From Rachicladosporium sp. CCFEE 5018 (Eukaryota > Ascomycota > Dothideomycetes > Cladosporiales > Cladosporiaceae), in NCBI GenBank assembly GCA_002077045.2, contig KZ111150.1, forward strand, positions 827,189-891,188: a DNA stretch of 64,000 nucleotides. Reading direction: 5' to 3'. A program made the position numbers and the translations under genes. Shown here piece by piece: positions 1 through 9,188 of this stretch (positions are counted from its first letter, which is position 1; each line of letters starts with the position of its first letter). The notes beneath the pieces were generated by a model. The model searched no databases and had not been told where the DNA came from. It worked only from the letters and a program-made list of their open reading frames with translations.

Positions 1-995
1 CCGCCTCCCATAGCACCGCCAGTCATCTGGGATACGTCCTCGGAGTCTCGGCGTTGCAAGTCGCGGCGAGAGGCCGGCGCGCCTTCGAGGAAAGTGCTGG
101 TGCCTAGCCCGACTGTCTCCTCGCCATGGACTGGCTCGGCGCGGGCCGTGGGGTCTACGACCGCCGGCTGGGGTTTGCGGGTTGTGGTGAAGGCTTCGAA
201 GGCTTCTTCGCCGCGGCCGTGGAAGCGGTCGAGGTCGATGCGGGAGTTCAGCGGACCGCTGCCGCCGAGAGCCATGTTGGCGCTGTTAGCTGGGAAGGCT
301 TGCATGGGTGCTGGACCGCGGGCTTTGTGGTGGTTGCGATGGGGATTGCAGGCGTCGAAGGGGCCGTCGTGGTGGAAGACTGGCTTGGTGTTAGTGCCCT
401 TGAAGTGCATGCATCACGAAAATTGAACACTCACGTCCTTGCCCATAAATGCCAGTCACATCAAGCTGATCAATGATGTCCAATCCCTGCGGCTTCTTCA
501 TGCGTGCGCCGCCTGCTCCCGCGCGGACCTTTTCCTTCTCACGCTTGTGTCGCTCCTCACGCTCTCGGCGCCTCTCGCGTCTACGGCGCTCCTCTGACTC
601 CGTGCGGGGTGGGCGATCCGCACGCTCGCGCTCCCTTCGGATGTCACGCTCCTTGTCCATCACTGATGATTCAGACATGCCACGCGGTCTGCGAGGAGGC
701 TCACGTTTGCCTGGGCTGCGTGGTGCTCCGGCATAAGGTGGTGGTGGTCCGTTTGGTCGACTGCTAGAACCCGCTGGTGCAGCTTGGCGTGAGCCATTGA
801 CTGGAAGTGTGCCTGCTCTTGGTGGTGGCGCGCGTGTTACTGAGGTTCCTGGCATTCGATTAGTGTGCTGCCTAGACTTCACAGAGAATGCCGTTGCTTA
901 CCATTGCCATCTTTATCAAGCAGCGAAAGATCATTCTGCGGCGAGTAAAAGTCAGCAAATGCCTCGCGCCACCGTTGAAAGCGCTCCATTGCCAT
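1..995 (-). CDS. PAL1: Pal1 cell-morphology protein, copy A (3' part outside window)
   Basis: Exons on the minus strand are 902-995, 435-848 and <1-379. The introns 849-901 (53 nt) and 380-434 (55 nt) have GT-AG ends and CTAAT/CTAAC branch sites. Splicing joins DGN-GTSVTR and GQG-LFHHDGPFDACNP; the second join is the hallmark of the Pal1 family, and QAFPANSANMALGG and NSRIDLDRFHG follow it. The middle exon carries a very basic RERE-rich stretch and Pro-rich segments. Pal1 proteins act at the cell cortex in polarised growth and endocytosis (family knowledge). The start is taken at the ATG of MAMERF (995); an upstream non-coding exon cannot be excluded. The C-terminus lies beyond position 1. 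The whole visible gene is base-for-base identical to copy B. Confidence 0.85.
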
Positions 996-2603
996 CTTGC
1001 ACTGCCCTGAACAATCTCTATGCCAAACCACGCTGCGAAGACGTGGCATTGCAAATCCAGCACCCCTCACATGCTCAAATGTGATACATCACAGTTCCAC
1101 CACCCCCGCGGCCACCTGCATACACCGCAATCTCCCTTCACCCATCACATGGAATCAGTGCAACTTACGAATATCTCGCTCGTCAGCCCACTCACATCGC
1201 CCTTTAGCGGTGACAGCTCACTCGCATCCAAGAACGGATTACGCGACATCCTATTATCGCGAGACGGCGGCGCGGCAGGGGGTTCGAGACTTCGCGGTGA
1301 AGTTGAGGCGACAGCTGCGGGCGAAGTGGCGCGGTTGCGGAAAGGGTTGTTGGAAGAGAGGTTCAGGGCGGATTTATCTGCTGTTGTGGTGGAAAGTGAG
1401 TTGTTAGTGGTATGTTGTGTGTTCTGCGCAAATCGGGTAAATTGTTGGTGGGCGGGCTGATGTCAGTGATCGGCGGAGGGTGAAACAGGAGAGCGCGCAT
1501 TGGCCAGCTGGGATTGCTTTGCTCGCAGTGTTCGACAAGGCGGACAGCAGCAGCAGCAGTGTGGTGAGAAATCACAGCACAAGTCAGGGGAGTGGGGATG
1601 GCGGACGCGTACCTGGCATGACGGCGGCCATGGCGCTTGGCCCTGACAGAAGTTGGCGCTGTGCTGTTCGCTGTGTGGTTTGCGGCCCTTATCTCTCCTT
1701 ATCGTTTTGTGACGTCTGTAATATGGTGTGCGAATGCGCGGTATGCTAAAAGCTGCTGGGTATAGAGCGAGGATCCAGGAACAGAAGTCCAGGGTTTTGG
1801 GCGCTCGCGCAGGGCCAGGGGGTGGGGTTTCTTGATGTGCGGATACACACAGCGGTGACGATGGAGGCTGTCGGAGCGGGTCTGGCAATATGGGAAGTAG
1901 AGTGGAAGAATGCACCTGCGGCTGGCTGATGATGCGCTTGCCGTGGATCGCTTTCTTGGTAAAAGAGTGAAGACAGGATCAAGTGGTGCGCGGTACAGAT
2001 GTCAACACGCAACGTGACGATATTAGCCTTTCGCCGTTCCCTTTGCTGCAGCTCATGTGCCTGTCTTCATCGCCAGGGTCCCTCGTGACCGACAACCTTC
2101 TCCCTTTCACTAGCGGCCGGTACATGGGCCTCAGATCGAGCCACTTCTTGCATTTCGAGCATCATCTGTACCGAGTTCCACCGTATATAGCTACTTGCAC
2201 ATGCGCTGACATCCTTCTGCATCGTGTGATCAAGCGCCTACTTCACAACACTATCCTGTCATCACCGAACACCACCTGTCAAAATCTCATCAACCCTTCA
2301 CTTCAAGCGATCTCGGCTCCCTCCCGAAGCCAGAGTGCGGAGAAACCAACGCCACCACAGACCATAGCACGCGCACGTACATTACAGTAGGCTCATCCCG
2401 TTCTAGCCCGTTGCGGTAGTTGCTAGTCTGCAGGTCTGTGATTGGAATCACGAACCGCGGTTCGACGACATCCGAAGCACGTTGTCGTCGAAGCTGCCGA
2501 GCCAGACTTGTGCAAACGTCGAGGTAGTGGTTGCTGAAGTCACTGGGACTGTCTGGATAGCGAGAGGCGTGAGCTTCGCTGAGGCTACAGACCTGACCAC
2601 ACC
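996..2603. other. Intergenic region between PAL1 and MED31, copy A
   Basis: The 5' ends of PAL1 and MED31 diverge here over 1.6 kb. A reading frame beginning at the ATG at 1149 stays open to 1460 and is Arg/Glu/Ala rich, with a possible GTGAGT donor near 1397. Copy B has the same frame but GTGTGT at that donor. With only four substitutions between the copies over 270 bp, three of them changing residues, coding status is undecided. A short CAG run lies at about 1544-1558. A TATATA-like stretch at about 2184-2190 is conserved in copy B and may serve MED31. No other gene is supported. Confidence 0.5.
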
Positions 2604-3162
2604 ATGGCGGCGCCGAAGACGAACGGCGTTGCTGGTGCATCCAAGGAAGGAGAGACCTTCAACGGCGCAACGAGGTTCGAGATCGAGCTCGAGGTGAGTC
2701 TGCCACGTCCTCATGTTCCTCCCCTGTGGACGTATGCGCTGCGGGTGCTCTTACTTCCCATTCATAGACTCATTTCTGAAGTATAGCACCGAAAGCTAAG
2801 TACAACCTTCCAGTTCGTCCAAGCCCTCTCCTCCCCCCTCTACCTCCACCACCTCGCTACGCAGCAATACTTCGCCTTCCCCGAGTTCATCGCTTATCTA
2901 AAATACCTCTTGTACTTCACTCAGCCAGAGTACCTAGTCTACCTAACGTACATTTAATCCCTTCCCCTCCGATCCCCCCACGTGGACTGACCGACTGCGT
3001 AGATACCCCGGCCCGACGCTTAAGAACCTCGAACTACTGCAGCACGAGGATTTTCGACGTGATCTGCTAAACCCAGGACTGATCGAACGGATGGTGAATG
3101 AGGGCATTGCTGCTGCTTACGAGGGCGGACAGGCAGCAGCTGAGGGCGCATCGGCTACGTGA
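2604..3162 (+). CDS. MED31: Mediator complex subunit 31 (Soh1), copy A
   Basis: Exons are 2604-2693, 2814-2947 and 3003-3162 (127 residues). The spliced protein holds the Med31 core: RFEIELEFVQALSSPLYLHH, then YLKYLLYFTQPEYLVYLTYP and LELLQHEDFRRDLLNP. Med31 is a small subunit of the Mediator middle module, acting in the nucleus between activators and RNA polymerase II (family knowledge). The ATG at 2604 sits directly before a short low-complexity N-terminus, as in other fungi. Intron 1 (120 nt) has GTGAGT; intron 2 (2948-3002, 55 nt) uses the weak donor GTACAT, but phase and the CTGAC branch site agree with it. Length matches the family. Confidence 0.9.
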
Positions 3163-3665
3163 AACTGGAGCAGGAATTTGCAGCACGTGTTCGACGGCGG
3201 TACCATGCTCCATGTCCAGCGCGCAGAAGACTTCAAGGCGCGGAGACCACTCCACGCACATATTTGAGAGCGCAGAGGCTGTGAAAGGCTACTCTCTCTG
3301 GCCGTGCGCCGAGACTACATTATTTAACGAGATTGGGTCATTGTGCGGCTTTCAGGTGAGGCATGCCTGCTCTCCGGAGCGCCGTAATTTCCTCTTGAGG
3401 ACTTGATTGTACCTGAAGCTGAAGCTGAAGCTTGAGTAAGAAGCATAAGTGAGCTGAAGCTGAAGTTCGAGTGAGCAGAATGAGTTCGGCTACTGGATTG
3501 TAGGTGTGGTGGCGCGGTGTATGAGACGCCTACTTAGAGTCTATGTAGGAGGCATAGACTACCTCAGCTATTAGCCAGGTGATACATCATTTGCAATTAT
3601 TGCACATGTCATGTAAGATTACATATCTACGTTTCACCCATGCTCTACCTCCTTCGTCATAGACC
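3163..3665. other. Convergent spacer MED31 / esterase, copy A
   Basis: This holds the 3' flanks of MED31 and of the minus-strand esterase. It includes a short imperfect hexamer repeat (listed separately) and AT-rich stretches at about 3580-3630. No gene is seen. Confidence 0.6.
3412..3470. repeat. Imperfect GAAGCT hexamer repeat
   Basis: The unit CTGAAG/GAAGCT recurs in two runs separated by about 20 nt. In copy B (41592-41620) the second run and the spacer are missing, leaving a single shortened run, which fits slippage or recombination between the two runs. Confidence 0.7.
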
Positions 3666-5861
3666 TCACATCCCCCTCACCCACCCCTCAACCCGCTCCG
3701 CCGTCTCCCCAACCAACCTTTCATACCGCTCATCTACGAAGAACAGCCCGCAATGCGCCCCAACCTCATCCACGTCCTTCATAAACACCCGCACCCAACA
3801 AGGATCAAGCTGTCCAGCTGAATCCTTAGGCGGTAGAGAGCAGAATTTACGATCTTTAGGCGGACCAAGGGGTTTCTTGGGTTTCTCCTCTTTGGGCGGT
3901 TTAGTGGATTTGGAGATGGTTGTGGAGGTATTGATTGTGGAAGGCGCAAGGGAGGCATTAGTCGTGGAGGGTGTGAGTGAGGGGGTGCGGGTCATCGGGT
4001 CGGCGAGCGAAGTTTGGCGGGAGAGGCCGTCTTCTGTAGTATAGCCGGAGGACATGCTAGAACCCCTGGTCGGTGCAGGTTCAGGCTCCCCTCTCATGCG
4101 GCGGCCTTCGCGGTCCATACGCTCCTTCTCGTCAGCTAGGCGCGTGAGCTCTCGTTCTGAGTGGGTGAGCTCTCCCTTGCTCTCAGCCCCTTTCTTCGCC
4201 TTCTTCTGTGCTGCCTTCTTGGCCTTCTCCGCTTCCCGGTCTGCTTTCTCTGCACGTCGCTTCTCCAGCTTCTCCCGCTCCTTGATCATCTTTTCTCGAT
4301 CTGCGGCAGCTTTCTCGTAAGCTTTCACACTGCGCGCGTGCTCTTTCTCAACTAGCTTCTTGGTGTCTTTGTCGGAGATGAAGCTTGTGTTCAGTGGTGG
4401 AGGTGCGGGTGGGAGGTCAGGTATGGGTGGCAATGAAGCTGTCAGTGATAGAGAGGCGGTGCGTGAATCGAGAGTCTGCATCGTATCTGTCGGCGATATG
4501 GGAATGGGCTCAGGGGAGTGATCGCGCTCCGGCTCGGGATCGGGATCCATGTGCTGCATTTCGTTGAGCGATGCTGTGTCGGCTGTGCTGTGGTAGCCTT
4601 CGAAGTCGTCGTCATCGGAAGGTATCTCAGGAGGCTTGCGCTCGAGCGTACCGTCTGCGCGGTACTCTTCGAGCGAAATGCGAGGACTGGGCGTCCTCGA
4701 GCCCTTGGCTGAAGCATTCGGGGTAGACTGCACGTCCAGCGAAGCATCTCCGCCGACGCCCACAGGCAGATCCTGTTCATCTTCCTTCTTCTCCACCTTC
4801 GGTCGACCGTGGCAAGCAGTGTAGTAGTTCACGAAGCGCACTCTCGCTGGAGGCACGTTCTGCTGATACTCCACTACGCTCTTCCGCACTCTGCCATCCT
4901 CTTCCTCCAGAGCTCGTATCTTCCCATATCTCGCTTTCAGCTCCCCGTAGTTCGCCATGGCTCCGCCGAACTCCATGTGCGAAGTCACCAGCTGCTTTGT
5001 AGCCTTGCCCAAGCTGTCGGAGTGCTTGTGCACGAAATGGAGCGCATTGGCCCAGCCCTTCCGTACAGGGAGTAGCTGATCGTTCTGAAACGCTGGATTG
5101 TAATTCGGATCTGGATTCGGCGGCTGCCAGAAGGTGTCCGCGTGCACCACAGAAGGAGAGGTTGGATCTGAGCCGGACGCGCTCTCTGAGGGTGCCAGCG
5201 TAGTACCACTCCACTTGTCTGTCGGTGCCTCTGGTGCTGCAGCGAAGAGCGAGGCCAATCCACTCTTCACAACACCAGGATGCATGCCCAAGAAGGGCAC
5301 ATCGTAGTTAACCGTGCCTAAGATCCGATGCTTCAGTGGTCGACTCGCAGGCGGTGCAGGTGGCATGATGGCGACTTCCGCCGACACCAGTCCACCCATG
5401 CTGTGCCCCAGCAGCACTACATCCACATCACTCCCCTCATGCGGTTCTAGCCAGCTGCTGAAATCATCCCGAGCGAATCGAATATTTCGCTTCGACCGAT
5501 ACCGTGGGTACAGCTTCGAGTGCACGACATGCGTCTCAGCCAGCAGCACAGTGAGCAAATTATGCACATGAGCTGGGAAGGAGCGGAAAGACGTCTCGTT
5601 GCCCATGAACCCGTGAATGTAGATCATGAGTAGTTTTCTACTGCCGCCTTGCTTATTTGATTCGTGCGGTGTGAGTGAATCCGTAGAGAGGCGGCGAGGG
5701 TCCTGATCTGCCCATGAGCGTTCCAGCATCGCTACGGGTGGGTCTGGGATCGAGTCGTAGGCCGGAGGCGCATCTTGGGTGGGCTGGCGGGGTGGGAGTG
5801 GGGGAGGGACTGGACGGCGGTCCAAGGACGAGGCATGATTTGGCTGTGACTTGGAGTCCAT
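3666..5861 (-). CDS. DUF676-type serine esterase/lipase with coiled-coil tail, copy A
   Basis: A single exon of 731 residues. Residues 77-88 (LLMIYIHGFMGN) are a beta strand plus oxyanion loop typical of alpha/beta hydrolases, and GHSMGG at 152-157 is the nucleophile elbow with Ser154. A Pro-rich N-terminus precedes the domain. After about residue 400 come acidic, low-complexity stretches, then a highly charged Lys/Glu/Arg coiled coil (about 495-600), a Ser/Thr-rich linker and a conserved-looking C-terminal block ending in VEGWVRGM. The start is MDSKSQ at 5861: the frame stays open upstream in both copies but the flanking sequence is poorly conserved. The substrate is unknown; phospholipid or acylglycerol hydrolysis is a guess from the fold. 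No signal peptide or membrane segment is seen, so it is probably cytosolic or peripheral. Confidence 0.8.
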   Translation of the reverse strand: MDSKSQPNHASSLDRRPVPPPLPPRQPTQDAPPAYDSIPDPPVAMLERSWADQDPRRLSTDSLTPHESNKQGGSRKLLMIYIHGFMGNETSFRSFPAHVHNLLTVLLAETHVVHSKLYPRYRSKRNIRFARDDFSSWLEPHEGSDVDVVLLGHSMGGLVSAEVAIMPPAPPASRPLKHRILGTVNYDVPFLGMHPGVVKSGLASLFAAAPEAPTDKWSGTTLAPSESASGSDPTSPSVVHADTFWQPPNPDPNYNPAFQNDQLLPVRKGWANALHFVHKHSDSLGKATKQLVTSHMEFGGAMANYGELKARYGKIRALEEEDGRVRKSVVEYQQNVPPARVRFVNYYTACHGRPKVEKKEDEQDLPVGVGGDASLDVQSTPNASAKGSRTPSPRISLEEYRADGTLERKPPEIPSDDDDFEGYHSTADTASLNEMQHMDPDPEPERDHSPEPIPISPTDTMQTLDSRTASLSLTASLPPIPDLPPAPPPLNTSFISDKDTKKLVEKEHARSVKAYEKAAADREKMIKEREKLEKRRAEKADREAEKAKKAAQKKAKKGAESKGELTHSERELTRLADEKERMDREGRRMRGEPEPAPTRGSSMSSGYTTEDGLSRQTSLADPMTRTPSLTPSTTNASLAPSTINTSTTISKSTKPPKEEKPKKPLGPPKDRKFCSLPPKDSAGQLDPCWVRVFMKDVDEVGAHCGLFFVDERYERLVGETAERVEGWVRGM

Positions 5862-6426
5862 TGTGGATGTATGGGCCACGCCACGGTCATGGAAGACCGG
5901 GCAGAAATATTTCACGACTACATGGTGCGATTGAAGATAGCAAGCACTCACACGTGCAGCTCTCGCTTGATGCCTGCTGAGCTCCACGTCAACGTGCATC
6001 CATGCGTGCATGCTGGCTTGGCGCGTGGTGTTTCAGATGATCGTGACTGCACTGCATCATCTACCTTTACCAATAGTCACCTACTCTCCATGACTTGGCA
6101 TTTCATGGACGCGATGCGGTGCCTTGGTCGCCATTGCGATGACCCAAAGAGACTGCTCGTCCGCTGCTCTGTCATGAGCTGCTGCGTGGACGGCACCTCA
6201 GGCCAGCCTTGCAGTGGAACATGCCGTACCCAGACAGCGGCCTCATAGATCTCCAAGTCTCTTCTACGTAATGCAGCTATATCTGTGCCCGGCGAGGCAA
6301 CGTCGAGATCAGGGGCAGGGTAATGCCTCAGGAATATGATCAGTGAGTCGTCTTTGTATCAACTTCCCCCACTTTCCTTCATCGATACCACTCGTCCATT
6401 CCTCGTCGGACTCCATCTCCTCAGCA
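5862..6426. other. Divergent promoter region, esterase / orphan gene, copy A
   Basis: Up to about 6039 it aligns with copy B at roughly 96%. From there to the orphan gene it is hardly alignable, which marks the left edge of a divergence island. No gene is seen. Confidence 0.6.
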
Positions 6427-7607
6427 ATGGCGCCCATACTCAATGAAGAAGCGCGCTCGGCTAGGAACAGCATGACCCATTTTCTCCGCAACAGCGACCA
6501 AGTGACAAGCAGCTGCAAAGCCCATCTCCGCATGAGCTTCAACAATTACGAGACGGAGGAGCAACGCGATGCCGAGACGGCCCACTACCTCCAAGGCAAG
6601 ATTAGCAAGCTGCTCGTCACGGCAGAGATCCGCATACAGGTGGATCAACAAACGCTATTTGGTCAGTTCGGCGTGCCTTTTCAAGGCGGCAGTTGTAAGT
6701 CACGCCAACGTATCGATAGTGTGCAGCAACTTACCTTTCGTCCTAAGCAAACCTGGACAACGCAGCTTTCCAGCTCGTGTTCGCCAATGTATGGCGTACC
6801 CTCGTCGAGTCACTTGCAAGAACCCGATCGAAGGTCACCTGCGAGGCGGGGATCCGTATGTCGACGGCCGCTACGATGCTTGGCCATGCTACCGAGTTCT
6901 CTCAAGAGCTTGTCAGGACGACATGCCACGGTTTGATGGCTGTCAGCAAGCAGACTGTAGAGACGGCTTGCAATGTCGAGTACATCGTGCAGGAACCCCA
7001 CTATCAGGCTGCAGTATGAGAGGTGGATGGCAACGACGTAGAACGTGGATCACCTGAGATGGACGGGCGTGGTGTCGGTACGGCAGTCGAGATGGGTGTC
7101 TCTCATGAGTGTGGAGACGTGCGCTGGCAAGACAGCGCGGTTGGCGTCATTCTGGCGGTAGACGCGGCTTTTGCAACGTCCAGCAGCGCACCTAGGGCAG
7201 CAGAGGCACGCTGTCAGCAACCAGTGAGTCGCGCAACGTAGTTTCTGGGGGCATCGCTAAGTTCAGCAACCGCGCAGAGCAACGCCGAGCGCGCGTCCAG
7301 TCCTACAGGACCCCCCGACCCGGAGAAAGCTGAGCTCCACCGACGCTCGCTCCCCGCGCCCGCCCCGCTGGCCACCGCCCCGCGGGCTCGTGCCACCAAT
7401 ACGCACATCTCCATAGAGCGCGACGCGTTCGTTGTCGAAGCCGTTGGTACAACTGTGGTCAGTGGCATGGCTGCTGTCGGTATCGTCGCCGCGGCGAAGG
7501 GCGTCACGGTTGCCGTTGTGGCGGCGTCGCCGGTTGGAATCGCGGCTGGTGTTGGAGCAATGGTGGTTGTGGGGACTTGTAAGGCTGTGCAGTATTGTCA
7601 GGACTGA
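6427..7607 (+). pseudogene. Orphan gene with premature stop, copy A
   Basis: The exon structure, deduced with copy B, is 6427-6694, 6748-7223 and 7278-7607, with introns of 53 and 54 nt (GTAAGT and GTGAGT donors). An in-frame TGA at 7017-7019 stands where copy B has TGG, so translation would end after 179 residues. Downstream of it the frame stays open, both splice sites are intact and the last exon still encodes the same hydrophobic Ala/Val/Gly-rich C-terminus ending QYCQD. That points to a recent single lesion, or a sequence error. No family is recognised. The N-terminal half has helical, Gln/Arg-rich character. Divergence from copy B is far above that of neighbouring genes. Confidence 0.65.
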
Positions 7608-8020
7608 GTTGGGTATTGAAACGGAGTGGCTTAGCATAGAATTGGGGGCGTTGAATGGACTGGTGGGATATGCATAAGGGAAGTTGGTGACTTGTCAGCT
7701 CACCAAACACTACATCAGGATTTCCTCGTTTCCTTCAATCCAAGTCTTAGCTCGACAACATCCGCACCTATAGAGTACGCGTGCCTTCCATACCCTCTGA
7801 GGCTAGTACATGATTTGCAAGCACTTGCACCAAGCGGGGCAGGAGCAACGTCATATGAGTGTTTGAATAGTACATGTATGCAGACACAATCCATGCAGAT
7901 CGTTCTTGATCTTCGAGACTCTTTTCCTTATTCGTTGTTACTACGCAGCTACATTTTCAGATTTCTGTGTCCCTTTCATCGCCCTCCCGAAGTAATCCGC
8001 CTCGAGCCCAGATCGCAGCA
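7608..8020. other. Promoter region of the GST gene, copy A
   Basis: Mostly not alignable with copy B, except for one conserved block at 7811-7861 (listed separately). No gene is seen. Confidence 0.6.
7811..7861 (+). promoter_or_regulatory. Conserved block upstream of GST, copy A
   Basis: This 51-bp block matches 45971-46021 in copy B with two differences, while the sequence on both sides is strongly diverged. It includes AAGCGGGGCAGG (a C2H2 zinc-finger type G/C core) and AACGTCAT (an ACGTCA CRE/bZIP half site). It lies about 160 bp upstream of the GST ATG. Function is inferred from conservation only. Confidence 0.5.
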
Positions 8021-9067
8021 ATGGCTTCGGAGTCGGACATCCATCTGTACACCACACAGACACCGAATGGTGTCAAGATCTCGATACTGTTGGAGGAACT
8101 GGGGTCAGTGCCGCTCACTTTTATTGCGATGTGATCCTTTGTCTCGCAAGATGCCGTTTGGTGTCATGATATGTCAGACTACCGTCCCCCACCACGACTC
8201 GATCTCGATCGAGACTTACCGAGGAAGGCATCCATGATTATAGAAATCCGTCCTCGTGATGATCGCTGCTCTACGAGGTGGAGATTCACTTCGGCATCGT
8301 TCTGACAGGGTACTCGCAGCATTCCCTACAAGCACACTAAGATCGACATCTCGAAAGACACCCAAAAAGAGCCATGGTTCCTCGCGATCAATCCCAATGG
8401 CCGTATCCCAGCTCTTACCGACAAGTTCACCGATGGCAAGCCGATCCGCCTCTTCGAGAGCGGTTCGATCATGCAGTACCTCGTCGCTCGCTACGATACT
8501 GAGCACAAGCTCTCTTACCCCGAGGGAAGTCGGGAGGCGATCGAAGTGACGAACTGGCTGTTCTTCATGAATGCTGGTGTTGGACCGATGCAGGGCCAGG
8601 CGAACCACTTCACTCGTGAGTAATGTTGACTTAGCCCCCAACGACAAGCTTGAGACTGATAGATGGTAGGCTACGCACCCGAGCCAATCGTCTACGGCAT
8701 CAATCGCTACCAAAACGAGACCCGCCGCCTCTACGGCGTCCTGGACAAACATCTCTCCGAGTCCAAGACGCCCTACCTCGTCGGCGATAAATGCACCATC
8801 GCCGACATCGCCCACTGGGGCTGGATATCCGCCGCAGGCTGGGCGGGCATCGACATCGAATCCTTCCTTACGCTCAAAGCCTGGGAAGAGAGGATGTGGG
8901 CGCGTCCGGCTGTGCAAAAGGGCGCGAATGTGCCTGATCCGTATCGCATGAAGGACTTGCTTGCTGATAAGGCGAAGATGGAGGATCATGCTGCGAAGAG
9001 CCGGGAGTGGGTGCAGAAGGGGATGAGGGAGGATGCTGAGAAGGAGGCGAAGAGGGGTGGGAAGTAG
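8021..9067 (+). CDS. Ure2-like glutathione S-transferase, copy A
   Basis: Exons are 8021-8103, 8320-8615 and 8670-9067 (258 residues). The N-terminal thioredoxin-fold domain reads IHLYTTQTPNGVKISILLEE, then KEPWFLAINPNGRIPAL and FESGSIMQYL, which is the glutathione-binding signature (cis-Pro of the RIPAL motif and the ES pair). The C-terminal helical domain includes NHFTRYAPEPIVYGINRY and KCTIADIAHWGW. This pattern is that of the fungal Ure2p/YfcG-like class, cytosolic enzymes conjugating or reducing with glutathione. Intron 1 is long (216 nt) and has the less usual donor GTCAGT, where copy B has GTGAGT. Its stop lies 121 bp from the convergent GH5 gene. Confidence 0.87.
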
Positions 9068-9188
9068 GTGATGTCTATGTAGTGTATGTAGATGTTTATG
9101 GATGATCGTCCGCAAGTTCTTGCTCCGCAACTCATTAAGTCGTCCGTCTTTCATCGTTTCCTAGGTCGCTATTGTAGGTCGATTCACA

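Noticed and set aside
1149..1460. Possible additional gene exon between PAL1 and MED31
   Set aside because: No second exon, no family and a donor not conserved in copy B; mentioned only in the spacer entry.
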